Shown here in pieces: positions 24,002 to 33,794 of a stretch of DNA of 64,000 nt (position 1 is its first letter; each line of letters starts with the position of its first letter). The DNA comes from Thermoproteota archaeon (GTDB lineage: Archaea > Korarchaeota > Korarchaeia > Korarchaeales > Korarchaeaceae), in the NCBI GenBank assembly GCA_015522685.1, contig WALU01000049.1:22441-86440 (forward strand), written 5' to 3'. A program made the position numbers and the translations under genes. Under the pieces are notes generated by a model, which was not told the origin of the DNA, made no database searches, and saw only the letters and a list, made by a program, of their open reading frames with translations.

Positions 24002-26044
24002 TCATGGTGGAAAGAAGGCAACGAATGTCAGGGCTACTATGGTAACTAGCTTTATGAATATGTGTAATGATGGACCTGCTGTATCCTTAAGTGGATCTCC
24101 AACAGTATCCCCTACCACGGCAGATTTATGAGCATCAGATCCTTTTCCCCCATACAGCCCTGTCTCCACCAGCTTCTTAGCATTATCCAATGCTCCACCG
24201 GCATTTATCATGAATATCGCTAGCAAGCCTCCCGCTATTGTCGCTCCGACTATAAAGGAACCGAGAGGCCCTCTACCAAAGATTAGCCCTATTATTATTG
24301 GAGCGAAGAACGTTATTAAGGTTGGAGATATCATCTCCTTCAATGCATGCTTTGTTGATATATCTACAGCTTTAGCATAATCTGGTTTAGCCTTGCCCTC
24401 AAGTAAGCCTTTTATTTCCCTGAACTGCCTTCTCACTTCATCTACTAATTTATTAGCGGTTCTACCAACAGATTGCATGGCCATGGCAGAGAAGAGATAT
24501 GCTAACGTTGAACCTACTATTACACCTACTAAGATGAAGGGATTTGCTAACTCCACTCCGGCTGCTTGCGGATTTACTATCCTAACATCTGTGAGATATG
24601 TTTTCAGGCCGGCAGATGTTAGGTAAGCAGAGAAAAGAACGAATGCTGAAAGCAAAGCGCATGCCATAGCATATCCTTTAGTTATGGCTTTCGTTGTATT
24701 CCCTACAGCATCTAAAAGGTCTAAGCCTCTCCTCACATCTTTACCTAAACCAGACATTTCAGCTATACCTGCAGCATTGTCGGAGATTGGACCAAAAGTA
24801 TCTGCTGCCATTATTATACCTGTAGTAGAGAGGATTCCTGCAGTAGCTGCTGCTATTCCATAGAGCCCATCTATCCAGAAGGCTAAAGATACTACAGTGC
24901 CTATCACTATTAGGGGAAGAAAAGCGCTTTCCATCCCCATAGAGAGACCTGCTATAACGTCTAAAGCAGGACCGAACTTAGACGATTCTGCTATATATCT
25001 AACTGGCCTGTACTGAGTTCCAGTATAGTACTGTATAATCATTCCCACAAGCAGGCTTGCGACTAACCCCAGCACAGCGGCATAGAATACTTCTATGTGA
25101 CCTAGGAAGTTTACAGCCATTACATAGAAGAATGCTAGATTAAGAATACCAGCTACAAGTAATGATACGTTAATCGCTGTTATAGGACTTTTAACACTCT
25201 CTCTTACTAAGAATATTGCCACTATTGTTGATATAATCCCGAGAGATTCGGCTAATAGTGGAAACATTATACCATTAAGTCCATAGAGAGAGAAGAAGGC
25301 CACTCCGAGAAGCATCATGCCAATTATGTTATCTGAGAAAGACTCGAAGAGATCCGCTCCCCTCCCAGCGCAGTCACCTACATTATCCCCAACCTGGTCA
25401 GCTATAACAGCAGGATTCCTAGGATCATCTTCAGGTATGCCAGCTTCCACCTTTCCCACTAGATCAGCTGATATATCTGCAGCTTTTGTGTAAATACCTC
25501 CCCCCAGTTGAGCAAATAATGCAGCTAAGCTAGCTCCCATGCCAAACGGGACTATGGTGTGGAGGGCCATCTCAAGCTGTTGCGGCGATTTAATGGAATA
25601 GAATGCATTTATTGCTAGATAGAGAAGCCCTATACCTAAAATGCTTAAACTGACTACAGATAAGCCCATGACAGAACCTCCCCAGAAAGCAATTTTGAGG
25701 GCCTTCTTTGGAGAAGTTCTGGCAGCATTCGTGGTCCTAACGTTCGCTCTCACTGCTGCATTCATCCCTATATATGCTGCTATGAGCGAGAGGACTGCTC
25801 CTGTTATGAATGACCCTGCTGGAATATCTCCTTCTAGAATCCCAAGAGCTATAGCTATTAAGATAATGAATACTGTTATTGTATAAAACTGCCTTTTCAA
25901 ATAAGCATTAGCTCCTTCTTGCACATAGGATGCAACAGCTACCATTTCAGGGGTTCCTGGTTCTTCTCTATTCACAAGGTAGTAGATGAGAGCTACAAAC
26001 AGCATCCCCACTATCCCCATTATTAAAGGAATTAGTTCTAGCAA
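24002..26044 (-). CDS. hppA: membrane-bound proton-pumping pyrophosphatase
   Basis: Integral membrane enzyme with about 16 helices that couples pyrophosphate hydrolysis to ion pumping. Seen: substrate motifs DVGDNVGDCAGRGADLFES-like (DNVGDCAGRGADLFE) and VGDTVGDPLKDTAGP, and the specificity segment GNTTKAITKG. The Lys there replaces the Ala of potassium-dependent enzymes, predicting a K-independent, H+-pumping type. TTG 26044 is chosen because GAGGTGATC lies three bases upstream; the in-frame GTG 26053 is inside that site. Supplies proton motive force from biosynthetic PPi. Confidence 0.95.
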   Translation of the reverse strand: MLELIPLIMGIVGMLFVALIYYLVNREEPGTPEMVAVASYVQEGANAYLKRQFYTITVFIILIAIALGILEGDIPAGSFITGAVLSLIAAYIGMNAAVRANVRTTNAARTSPKKALKIAFWGGSVMGLSVVSLSILGIGLLYLAINAFYSIKSPQQLEMALHTIVPFGMGASLAALFAQLGGGIYTKAADISADLVGKVEAGIPEDDPRNPAVIADQVGDNVGDCAGRGADLFESFSDNIIGMMLLGVAFFSLYGLNGIMFPLLAESLGIISTIVAIFLVRESVKSPITAINVSLLVAGILNLAFFYVMAVNFLGHIEVFYAAVLGLVASLLVGMIIQYYTGTQYRPVRYIAESSKFGPALDVIAGLSMGMESAFLPLIVIGTVVSLAFWIDGLYGIAAATAGILSTTGIIMAADTFGPISDNAAGIAEMSGLGKDVRRGLDLLDAVGNTTKAITKGYAMACALLSAFVLFSAYLTSAGLKTYLTDVRIVNPQAAGVELANPFILVGVIVGSTLAYLFSAMAMQSVGRTANKLVDEVRRQFREIKGLLEGKAKPDYAKAVDISTKHALKEMISPTLITFFAPIIIGLIFGRGPLGSFIVGATIAGGLLAIFMINAGGALDNAKKLVETGLYGGKGSDAHKSAVVGDTVGDPLKDTAGPSLHIFIKLVTIVALTFVAFFPP

Positions 26045-26114
26045 TTTGATCACCTCGCTTAGATTTGCTTTCTAAGCGACTTTGGGGATTCCCTTTTAGA
26101 ATTTAAAAAGGTAA

Positions 26115-27638
26115 TTAACAGGGTTCTATTGTGCTAGGAGGCTTAGTGGTTATCGCATAGGTAACCATTGTGACCTGAGGAATTTCTGACGTTATCCTCT
26201 TGGATATCTCCTCTAGAATATCCGAAGGCAGTTCATACCAATCGGCCGTCATGGCGTCCTCGCTCTCAACTATTCTCACTGTTACTATGTAGCCATCGAC
26301 GCGAGTATCCCCCTTTACACCTACCCACCTATCGTCCCCAACAGATGCGAAGGCCTGCCACACTTTATTGTAGAAACCTTTCTTCCTGAGCACCTTTTCA
26401 ACTATTGCTGAAGCCTCTCTCACAATACTCAATTTTTCCTCTGTAACCTCTCCTATAATCCTTACTGCCAATCCGGGTCCTGGGAATGGGTGCCTCTCAA
26501 CAATCTCCTTGGAGAGACCTAAATGGAGAGCTAGCCTTCTCACTTCATCTTTGTAAAGGTATCTTAAGGGTTCTATAACCTTAACCTTAGATTTGATCCA
26601 TTCAGGAAGCCCGGCCACATTATGGTGACTCTTTATCCTATCGGCCCCTATCTCTCCCCCACTCTCTATCACATCAGGATAAAGAGTACCTTGAACCAAA
26701 CAGTCAAAATCCCTACCTTTAAGTGATTTAGAGAAGACCTTCACGAAAAGTTCTCCTATTATCTTCCTCTTTTTCTCACATTCTTTTACTCCTCTTAAGG
26801 CACTGAGGAACTCCTTTGAAGCATCTATATATATGGGATTTATTCCAGTCCTTTCAAGCAAATTTAACACGTCTTCCGGCTCGTTCTTTCTTAACAGGCC
26901 ATGATTAACGAATATTGAGGTGAGCCTGTCACCTGCAAATTGATTTACTAGGAAAGTAGCTACTGTGGAATCAACCCCTCCGCTTACAGCCGATGATATG
27001 CTACTGCATTCCTCAAGTTCCCTTTTGAGGTATTCTTTTATGAGCGAGATCATCCTATTCTCAGTCCAATCTCTGCTGCTTCCAGCTATTTTTACAAAGT
27101 TATCAAGCAGGATACTTCCTTTGTAGGTATGCTTTACCTCAGGATGGAACTGAACACCGTAGATGGGTAAGCTCCTGTGCTTGAAAGCAGCAATATATCC
27201 GTTCTCAGATATGGCAGTTACTATAACGTCTTGAGGTGGAGATGCAACGTGATCGGAATGACTCATCCAAACAGTCTCCTCCTCATCCCATCCCTCAAAT
27301 AGACCCGATCTATCCAGTATCTTTACCTTAGTAGGACCGTATTCCCCTTTTGATCTCCTCACTTCTCCGCCCATCATAGCCGCTATAAGCTGGAACCCAT
27401 AGCAGATTCCCAGCACTGGAATTCCTAAACTTAGTATCCACTTGCCAATTTTAGGGGCTTGAAGCTCGTATACACTACTAGGCCCCCCAGATAATATTAT
27501 TGCATCTGGTCTTATCTCTCTTACCATTTTTAGAGTGATCTTGGTGTAGGGAAGTATCTCAGCATAGACCCTTAGATCTCTGATCCTACGCGTAATTAAG
27601 TGGGCATATTGCCCACCGAAGTTCACCACTAGGATCAT
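26115..27638 (-). CDS. guaA: GMP synthase (glutamine-hydrolysing), fused form
   Basis: Makes GMP from XMP, ATP and glutamine. N-terminal class I amidotransferase with Cys79 in LGICYGFQ and His/Glu in VQFHPEVKHT; then the ATP pyrophosphatase P-loop AVSGGVDSTVAT near residue 220, and the C-terminal dimerisation domain ending YAITTKPPSTIE. Many archaea split this into two subunits; here both are in one 507-residue chain. Its ATG overlaps the upstream tldE stop (ATGA). Confidence 0.95.
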   Translation of the reverse strand: MILVVNFGGQYAHLITRRIRDLRVYAEILPYTKITLKMVREIRPDAIILSGGPSSVYELQAPKIGKWILSLGIPVLGICYGFQLIAAMMGGEVRRSKGEYGPTKVKILDRSGLFEGWDEEETVWMSHSDHVASPPQDVIVTAISENGYIAAFKHRSLPIYGVQFHPEVKHTYKGSILLDNFVKIAGSSRDWTENRMISLIKEYLKRELEECSSISSAVSGGVDSTVATFLVNQFAGDRLTSIFVNHGLLRKNEPEDVLNLLERTGINPIYIDASKEFLSALRGVKECEKKRKIIGELFVKVFSKSLKGRDFDCLVQGTLYPDVIESGGEIGADRIKSHHNVAGLPEWIKSKVKVIEPLRYLYKDEVRRLALHLGLSKEIVERHPFPGPGLAVRIIGEVTEEKLSIVREASAIVEKVLRKKGFYNKVWQAFASVGDDRWVGVKGDTRVDGYIVTVRIVESEDAMTADWYELPSDILEEISKRITSEIPQVTMVTYAITTKPPSTIEPC

Positions 27639-28957
27639 GTTACACCCGGTCCTGCCACCTTAGCTATAAACCTTATAGATCCCCCTTTAAAGTTGGAGAA
27701 TGCTTCTATATCATCTCCAATACCATATATACTTTTTAGGAATCCTCCTAAGGTGAAAGCCATGCTCGTCTGTCTTAGGGACTTAGTGACCTCGCCGTTT
27801 TCTATGAGGAAAGATGTTTCTGCCATTCCACTGAACTCTCCCGTTGCTAGATTAGGCGTATCTATAGTGTACACTACTAATACTCCTCTCTTAGTATCTA
27901 TAAGCTCGTCTGCCTTCATTCGAAGGGAGGGAGCTTCTATACTCACGGTATGAGGTGAGATCGAAGGAAGATGTGCGTGATCCCTTGAAGCATTGCCTGT
28001 GCTTTCCTTTCTCTCTTTAGATGCTGTATACCAATTGTGAAGTAGGGCTTTGAATACTCCTTTCTCCACAACGTAAGTTTTACGGGTAGGTATCCCTTCA
28101 GCATCAAAGCTTGAGCTGCTACTTAGCCAAGGGATCCTTCCATTGTCTACTATACTTATCTCATCCTTCGAAATTCTCTCACCAACTTTCCCGGTAAGAA
28201 AGCTCCTACCATACTGTACATTCTCCGCATTGGCTGCCTGACCTGCTATGAAAGGAACTATGGTAATTTGGGCTTTAGGCTTGAGTATTAAGGGAAGTTC
28301 TTCCACGCCTATCGTTATAGCATCTAGTGTCTTTACGGCTAGCTTGCCAGCTTCCTTCCCAACTTTCTCTGGATCAAACATATCTAACCTTCTACCATCA
28401 GAGAAACCGAAGCCTGATCCTCTTTTATCACCATCTTGGCTGGCAGCTTCTACTTCCGCTGAGAAGTATGTCCTTTCCTCTGATGTATTGACTCCCTTGG
28501 AGCTGTAAATTGAGACATTTACATGCCTAAGCTCAAAGCTGCCCGAGATAGATTTTACCTTCTGGGATATCTTAGCAGCTTCTATAGATGCCATAAAGAG
28601 TGACGCTGCCTCTTCCACACCTAGATTTCTCAGCTTTGGATCCATGAGATCGTTTATGTAGGAAATGCTGGCGGGTTCAGGCAATCCCTTGAAGTTTAAG
28701 TCCTCAGGGGCAGCTTTAGCATTCATGACAGCTTTCTTTCCAATTTCACTACCATCCATCGGATTGGTAGCGAATGCGAAGCCAAGCTTCTTCCCAATAG
28801 CAGCCCTAACACCTAGCCCAGTGAACCTAACAGAGCTTGCTGTCTTCATGGCGTTCTTCTCTGCTTGGATGGAGATCCCCCTTCCTATAATCTCAAAGGC
28901 TTCTGCCTCATTAGCGCCTTCAGATAAAGCTACCTTCACAGCTTCCTCTTCTAACAT
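27635..28957 (-). CDS. pmbA: TldE/PmbA-type protease subunit
   Basis: Partner subunit of the TldD/TldE metallopeptidase, which matures or degrades small peptides. It shares the U62 fold but lacks the HExxxH zinc motif, as expected. Family segments include TGLGVRAAIGKKLGFAFATN and the C-terminal LGGFLKSIYGIGDD. ATG 28957 is preferred to TTG 28972, which lies within the tldD coding end. It follows tldD directly and overlaps guaA by four bases. Confidence 0.88.
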   Translation of the reverse strand: MLEEEAVKVALSEGANEAEAFEIIGRGISIQAEKNAMKTASSVRFTGLGVRAAIGKKLGFAFATNPMDGSEIGKKAVMNAKAAPEDLNFKGLPEPASISYINDLMDPKLRNLGVEEAASLFMASIEAAKISQKVKSISGSFELRHVNVSIYSSKGVNTSEERTYFSAEVEAASQDGDKRGSGFGFSDGRRLDMFDPEKVGKEAGKLAVKTLDAITIGVEELPLILKPKAQITIVPFIAGQAANAENVQYGRSFLTGKVGERISKDEISIVDNGRIPWLSSSSSFDAEGIPTRKTYVVEKGVFKALLHNWYTASKERKESTGNASRDHAHLPSISPHTVSIEAPSLRMKADELIDTKRGVLVVYTIDTPNLATGEFSGMAETSFLIENGEVTKSLRQTSMAFTLGGFLKSIYGIGDDIEAFSNFKGGSIRFIAKVAGPGVT

Positions 28958-28958
28958 A

Positions 28959-30317
28959 TCATCTCCCCCCAAAGACTAGCTTCTTTACCCTAATATGGGG
29001 TGCTCCCGTCGTAACGGGAACCCATTGACCATACTTTCCACACATTCCAGGATCATGGGTCAGGTCGTTTGCAATAGCATCTATATTATGGAGAACATCT
29101 AAGGTCATTCCCGTAATTGCTACCTCTCTAAGTCTCTGTTTTAGCTCTCCATTCTCTATTAGCCACCCTCCTTCAGCTTTAAACATAAACTGCCCTTTTG
29201 CTGGGTCTGTATACCCATATAAAGATCCAAAGGCATATATTCCGCTTTTCATTTCTGAGAGCATCTCATCAAAACTCCAGTTCCCAGTTTCTATGAAAGT
29301 GTTAGACATCCTGACTATAGGAGGGTTATCATAATCCATTGATCTGGCATTCCCGGTTGGCTCTATCCTGAGCCTTGATGCCGTTTCCAAGCTGGTCATA
29401 TAACCTGAGAGCAAGCCTCTCTTCACAATATACTTCCTCTTTGATTCCGTTCCTTCATCATCATACTTGTAGCTCCCATACAGGCCCTCAATAGTTGGAT
29501 CATCGATAACGCTTATCATATCAGATCCGACCTTCTTATCCATTTTCCCGACAAGTATGCTTTGATTATTTACTATGGCATCTCCCTCAGCTGCATGGCC
29601 GAACGCCTCATGTATGAAAACACCAGCTAGTTTCGGATCTAGAATTGCTGGTGAAGTGCCTGGAGGAGCTGGCTTAGCGGATAAAGCTTCCACTGCCCTT
29701 TTAGCAGCAAGCTCTGCTACGTTCGATCCTTCAACTATCTTCATACCTCCAACGCCTCCCTTAGATTCGAAGGCACTCTCTGTAAGTTCGGCTTCATGAG
29801 AAAAGATGTAAGCAGCTAACCTGACTCTAGCTGTCTTTTGATTTATGTCCGTTCCTAAAGAGTTAACGATTCTAGTTTCTCTCATAACATCTCCGAATAG
29901 TATGTTGGTGTTTCTGATCTTGTCCATCTTTCTGGCCTGTTTATCCTGTTCCTGGATTAGTTCTACCTTTTCTGAAGTGCTAACCTCCCAAGCTGGCTTT
30001 TGAGCTTTTACCTCATATCTACCTCTGAAGGAAGGCCATTCTGGCTCTATATGTTCCGCCCATTTAGAAGATAGCTTAGCCAGCTCAACAGCATCTTTAA
30101 CAGCATCTTTCAGCTTAGCTAATGAGCTGGCAACTCCTAGCCCCCAGCCCCCTTTGTAAAGAGCTCTAACACTTATTCTGAACTCGCTTCCTCTAGATAG
30201 CTCTCTAACCACTCCGTCTATCATACGGATCGTTGTAGTCTCAGATCTTTCCCTCCTAACTTCAACAAAATCTACACCATCATCTAGCGCGAGAGATATT
30301 GCATCCTCCAACTCCAT
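28959..30317 (-). CDS. tldD: TldD-type metalloprotease subunit
   Basis: 452 residues, usual family length. Zinc-binding HEAFGH in FIHEAFGHAAEGD near residue 235, plus VIDDPTIEGLYGSYKYDDEGT and the C-terminal MCGKYGQWVPVTTGAPH. Forms a heterodimer with TldE encoded next. First gene of the tldD-pmbA-guaA transcript; divergent from the FdhD-like gene, sharing a gap of 133 bp. Confidence 0.93.
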   Translation of the reverse strand: MELEDAISLALDDGVDFVEVRRERSETTTIRMIDGVVRELSRGSEFRISVRALYKGGWGLGVASSLAKLKDAVKDAVELAKLSSKWAEHIEPEWPSFRGRYEVKAQKPAWEVSTSEKVELIQEQDKQARKMDKIRNTNILFGDVMRETRIVNSLGTDINQKTARVRLAAYIFSHEAELTESAFESKGGVGGMKIVEGSNVAELAAKRAVEALSAKPAPPGTSPAILDPKLAGVFIHEAFGHAAEGDAIVNNQSILVGKMDKKVGSDMISVIDDPTIEGLYGSYKYDDEGTESKRKYIVKRGLLSGYMTSLETASRLRIEPTGNARSMDYDNPPIVRMSNTFIETGNWSFDEMLSEMKSGIYAFGSLYGYTDPAKGQFMFKAEGGWLIENGELKQRLREVAITGMTLDVLHNIDAIANDLTHDPGMCGKYGQWVPVTTGAPHIRVKKLVFGGR

Positions 30318-30450
30318 ACATAGTTATTGAGGAGAACCCGATATAATCATTCTGAGTTTCATCAAAGGTGCTATGCTAAGAGATTCTTCAGATGAGTGGA
30401 CTTTCTACAGCCAGAAGAGAAAGCAGGATAGGGTCCATTACCAAGTATGA

Positions 30451-31278
30451 GTGAAGCATTTTAATCTGAAACTGAGAGTTAGTGCGAGGTTCTCTGAGAT
30501 GCATCCATGTAAAGATGCAACTAGAACTTGGCGCGGTATAAGGATAGCTGCAGATTATAAGTATACCATTGAGCTGGAAGGTAAAGGTAAGGCTGGTTAT
30601 TTTTACACAAGCCCAAATTTAATTGAGGAAGCGATAATAGGGTTTCTCTATTATAAGAAAGGGATAGATTATGATATACGCCTGGTGGATCTCACTAAGA
30701 TCAATGAGTTAGAATATTTAGCTAAAGTTTCAAGGAAAGATAAGTTATTGGAAATACCAAGTTGGGTAGAAGGCTCGATAGATTGGGACCTAGCTCTAAA
30801 ATTATTAGGGAAGTTATCAGAGCTTGTCCCAAAGAATGAATGCCCTTATGCATTCCATTCGATGGCTCTCTTCCTTTTACTTGATGGAAAAATCTCTTCC
30901 ATAATATCCCTAGTAGATGCAAGTAGACATACTGGTATGATTAAGATATTGGGATGGGTATTGAGGAAAGGCTCCTCTCTGAGTGGTTATACCCCTGTCC
31001 TAGTTACAACTGGTAGAGTTTCAAGCGATCTGATTGATATGATAAATTCCATAAAACTGAAAATTGTGCTAAGTCCGAGACATGCGTTAATGAGTGGAGT
31101 AGTTTCAGCAGAGTCGGAAGGTATCACTTTAGTTTCTAAGGATATAACTCGTAGATTGAAAGTATTTACATATCCAGAAAGAATAGCAAACGCCCCTATA
31201 GTTGAATGGAAAGAGAATCCAATAACAGCAAACTACAGAAAAGATGTAAGTAAGGGAGGAAGCCTGCCCATTTGTTAA
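30451..31278 (+). CDS. fdhD: FdhD-like formate dehydrogenase accessory protein
   Basis: 275 residues starting with GTG. The C-terminal half matches FdhD: FHSMALFLLLDGKISSI, VDASRHTGMIKILGWVL (usual form D-x-GRHNA-x-DK), VTTGRVSSDLIDM and a later SAESEGITLVSKD. FdhD passes sulfur from a cysteine desulfurase to the Mo/W-bis-MGD cofactor of formate dehydrogenase. The CxxC pair that carries sulfur in the bacterial protein is absent; one Cys remains near the expected place (KNECPYAF). Its location next to fdhE and fdh genes supports the role. The N-terminal third is divergent. Confidence 0.7.
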   Translation: MKHFNLKLRVSARFSEMHPCKDATRTWRGIRIAADYKYTIELEGKGKAGYFYTSPNLIEEAIIGFLYYKKGIDYDIRLVDLTKINELEYLAKVSRKDKLLEIPSWVEGSIDWDLALKLLGKLSELVPKNECPYAFHSMALFLLLDGKISSIISLVDASRHTGMIKILGWVLRKGSSLSGYTPVLVTTGRVSSDLIDMINSIKLKIVLSPRHALMSGVVSAESEGITLVSKDITRRLKVFTYPERIANAPIVEWKENPITANYRKDVSKGGSLPIC

Positions 31279-31293
31279 TGTCCTTAAGAATTT

Positions 31294-32181
31294 TTATTCT
31301 CCTTGCTCTTGCTCAGATTCAGATTCAGACTTAGATTTGAGAGATGCGTTTAGACTATCTAACTTGAATGTCCATACCGGGTATAGTTCCCTAGGAATCA
31401 TTCCCCCGGCTATCTCCTCATCAACAACCTTCCAGTACTCACCGCATTTCTCACACACATAAAGCCTAAATTTGTTGCTCTCAAGAGAGTAGAAGCCAAG
31501 CTTCTTCTCATCTTCATTCCCACAGAACGGGCATTTTAACCTCCGAAATGGCCATTCCATTCCACAGATTTCACATTTGAGGGTTAATTTCCTCCCTTCA
31601 CCAGACATGTATCCTGTTCTTGTATAACTACCACATATCGGGCAGTATCCTCTATACCAGCTTTTAACGTCTATTTCATCGCTTGAGATCTCTTTAAGTG
31701 ATTTTAGAACAGGCTGTATTGTCCAAAGAGCCAAGGCTTTAATCAAGTCTAAGTCTACATCGAGACCTGCAGCTACGCCTCTCGCATAATCTTCTTTACC
31801 TTTTAGGGAAGATATAGCTAACTCTTTGATATCAAAAGCCCTTTTATCGAGGGCAGATAACACTTTATTTAAATCATCAATTAGCTCTTGCCTGTGTTCT
31901 TTCACAACACTGATTATTTCCTTCATTAGATCTTCCCAAAGCTCTTGCTTTATTGTGGGAATCCCGAAGATCTCTATTAGAGGTTTCCCTTCTTCAGTTA
32001 CCTTCCCTGCTCTTTCCCTTATAACATCCTTTTGCCAATCTATCTCCTCTGTAACTCTTTTAGATAACTTATCTTGGATTTTTAGTAAATCAGAGTAGAA
32101 AAGTAAGGATTTCCTAAGCTCTGGCTCATCTAGGGATATCTTATCAACTGCCTGCCTCAGTAAATCAAGCTCATCACTCAT
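31294..32181 (-). CDS. fdhE: FdhE-type formate dehydrogenase accessory protein
   Basis: 295 residues. N-terminal helical part, then rubredoxin-like zinc/iron knuckles: CPICGSYTRTGYM near residue 185, LKCEICGMEW near 210, LKCPFCGNED near 222 and LYVCEKCGEYW near 245. FdhE binds the catalytic subunit of Tat-exported formate dehydrogenase and checks its maturation before export. It lies downstream of the three fdh structural genes on the same strand, with a 69-bp gap, and has GTGATC just before the ATG. The C-terminal tail is Ser/Glu rich. Confidence 0.9.
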   Translation of the reverse strand: MSDELDLLRQAVDKISLDEPELRKSLLFYSDLLKIQDKLSKRVTEEIDWQKDVIRERAGKVTEEGKPLIEIFGIPTIKQELWEDLMKEIISVVKEHRQELIDDLNKVLSALDKRAFDIKELAISSLKGKEDYARGVAAGLDVDLDLIKALALWTIQPVLKSLKEISSDEIDVKSWYRGYCPICGSYTRTGYMSGEGRKLTLKCEICGMEWPFRRLKCPFCGNEDEKKLGFYSLESNKFRLYVCEKCGEYWKVVDEEIAGGMIPRELYPVWTFKLDSLNASLKSKSESESEQEQGE

Positions 32182-32250
32182 GTGATCACAGGTCCTCTAG
32201 ATGGACCTTTGATTTAATTCTTTTCATAAAAAAGAGGAAGGGGATTATAA

Positions 32251-32982
32251 TTACTCTTCTTCCTTCCTATGCCATCCTGGAAGATGCTTTGCAACATACT
32301 CTTCTGTCAGCCTACCGGTCCTGAACATCGCCCTTACCATTGGTCTATGTTCGGGTATTAGGACAGCTGTGTAAACATGAACTATCAGACCAATTGCTGC
32401 TAGGAAGAATCCTATATCATGTATCATGTGAGCCCATCCCCATATGCTTGGGGAGAACATGTCTCTGAACCACATTATGGTGCCAGTCACGTACATCACT
32501 ATCATTCCTATAATAACAGTCCATATCCATCCTTTCTGCCCTAAGTTATACTTGGAGAAAGGTACAGACTTTTTGTGTACATAATAGTCAACTAAGTCCT
32601 TAGTTCCTTTCTTAAAGCAGCTCCAGCTCCAGCATTCAGGCCATATCTCCATTTCCCTTAAAGCCCCAAGTTCCCCAAGGAAGAAGGGTATCAGTATTAG
32701 AGCCAAGCCAAAGGCTGAAAGTCTGTGTACGAGCCTCGCTATTTCCATTCCTAGCGAGTAGGGATTGTACACCGGGCCTATCACGACAGAAACTGGATAG
32801 CTGTAAAGGTAAGCTAGCCAGCCAAACCAGTCCTTGCTGATGAGAGGCAATCCCGTTAGGAAGAAAGCTGCAACAAAATGGATGAGATGCTTATGAACCC
32901 ATATCTGCATCTCACTGAATGTCCTAACTGCCTCACATTTGCTTATCCACATAGTATGAGTGATGCATTCCTCTTTAGCCAT
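32251..32982 (-). CDS. formate dehydrogenase gamma subunit (cytochrome b)
   Basis: Four-helix membrane subunit like FdnI/FdoI. It carries histidines for two hemes b in helices: WVHKHLIHFVAAFFLTGLPL near residue 32, ARLVHRLSAFGLAL near 85, and WAHMIHDIGFFLAAIGLIVHVY near 190. It moves electrons from the beta subunit to quinone. ATG 32982 is used; the GTG nine bases earlier is in the ribosome binding site and overlaps fdhB. Third gene of alpha-beta-gamma. Confidence 0.88.
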   Translation of the reverse strand: MAKEECITHTMWISKCEAVRTFSEMQIWVHKHLIHFVAAFFLTGLPLISKDWFGWLAYLYSYPVSVVIGPVYNPYSLGMEIARLVHRLSAFGLALILIPFFLGELGALREMEIWPECWSWSCFKKGTKDLVDYYVHKKSVPFSKYNLGQKGWIWTVIIGMIVMYVTGTIMWFRDMFSPSIWGWAHMIHDIGFFLAAIGLIVHVYTAVLIPEHRPMVRAMFRTGRLTEEYVAKHLPGWHRKEEE

Positions 32983-32983
32983 A

Positions 32984-33790
32984 TCACTCACCTCCCTTCT
33001 TAAGTTCCTTCTTCTCTCCTTTTTCCTGCATTCTCTTAGCTCTCCAGTAGATGAAGTGACCAGCAGCAGCTAGGAGCGTGAGACCGACAAGACCCCATCC
33101 TATGGGCTTTACCACGTTGGCCTCAGACTCAATCTCTCCCTTACTTGGGTTCTTAAGAAGCCTCTCTCCAAAGTATTTTGGATCGGTGAGCTTTCCTTTA
33201 TATTTCTTAGATGTGTAAATCCAATGTGTATGGCCCACAACATTATTGACATTATCTCCGTAGACTTCATATCCCTGAGATTTGTATTTGTTCACTAGCT
33301 CATTGTAATCGCCGAATACTAAAGCATCTGTTGGGCATGCAGTAACACATGCTGGATTAAGCCCATTCTGAATTCTATCGATACAGAAGGTACACTTGTA
33401 AACTTTCTTGGTGTAGGGATCATATCTAGGAACATTGTAGGGACAGGCCTCAATGCAGTACCTACAGCCTATACACTTATCTTCTCTTATGACCACAGCA
33501 CCCTCTGGATGCACCTCTATCGCATTGACTGGGCATGCCTTAGCGCATGGAGCATTGCTGCAATGCATGCATTGCCTCTTAAAGAAGAGCCAGTGAAACT
33601 CACCACCATCCTCTATCTCCTTAGCCTCCATCACAGTCCAAACGTTTGGCAAGAGATCTGGAGGATTCGTCAACGTTGGAGTAAAGTCTGTTACCTCAGC
33701 TCTCGTGTTGTTCCAGACATGGCAAGCTACCTGACAAGCTCTACAAAAGATACAATTATCTACATTAAATGCTATAGCTTTTTCTCCCAT
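32984..33790 (-). CDS. formate dehydrogenase beta subunit (4 x 4Fe-4S)
   Basis: Electron-transfer subunit of 268 residues with four ferredoxin-type cysteine groups: CIFCRACQVAC, CMHCSNAPCAKACP, CIGCRYCIEACP, and CTFC paired with ACVTACP. A single C-terminal membrane helix (GLVGLTLLAAAGHFIYW) anchors it, as in FdnH. GGAGGTGATC lies two bases before the ATG. It sits between alpha and gamma with tiny gaps. Confidence 0.93.
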   Translation of the reverse strand: MGEKAIAFNVDNCIFCRACQVACHVWNNTRAEVTDFTPTLTNPPDLLPNVWTVMEAKEIEDGGEFHWLFFKRQCMHCSNAPCAKACPVNAIEVHPEGAVVIREDKCIGCRYCIEACPYNVPRYDPYTKKVYKCTFCIDRIQNGLNPACVTACPTDALVFGDYNELVNKYKSQGYEVYGDNVNNVVGHTHWIYTSKKYKGKLTDPKYFGERLLKNPSKGEIESEANVVKPIGWGLVGLTLLAAAGHFIYWRAKRMQEKGEKKELKKGGE

Positions 33791-33794
33791 AAGA

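Noticed and set aside
23820-24020. Coding-like plus-strand stretch opposite the hppA end
   Set aside because: Several stops and no recognisable family; composition alone is not enough to call a remnant.
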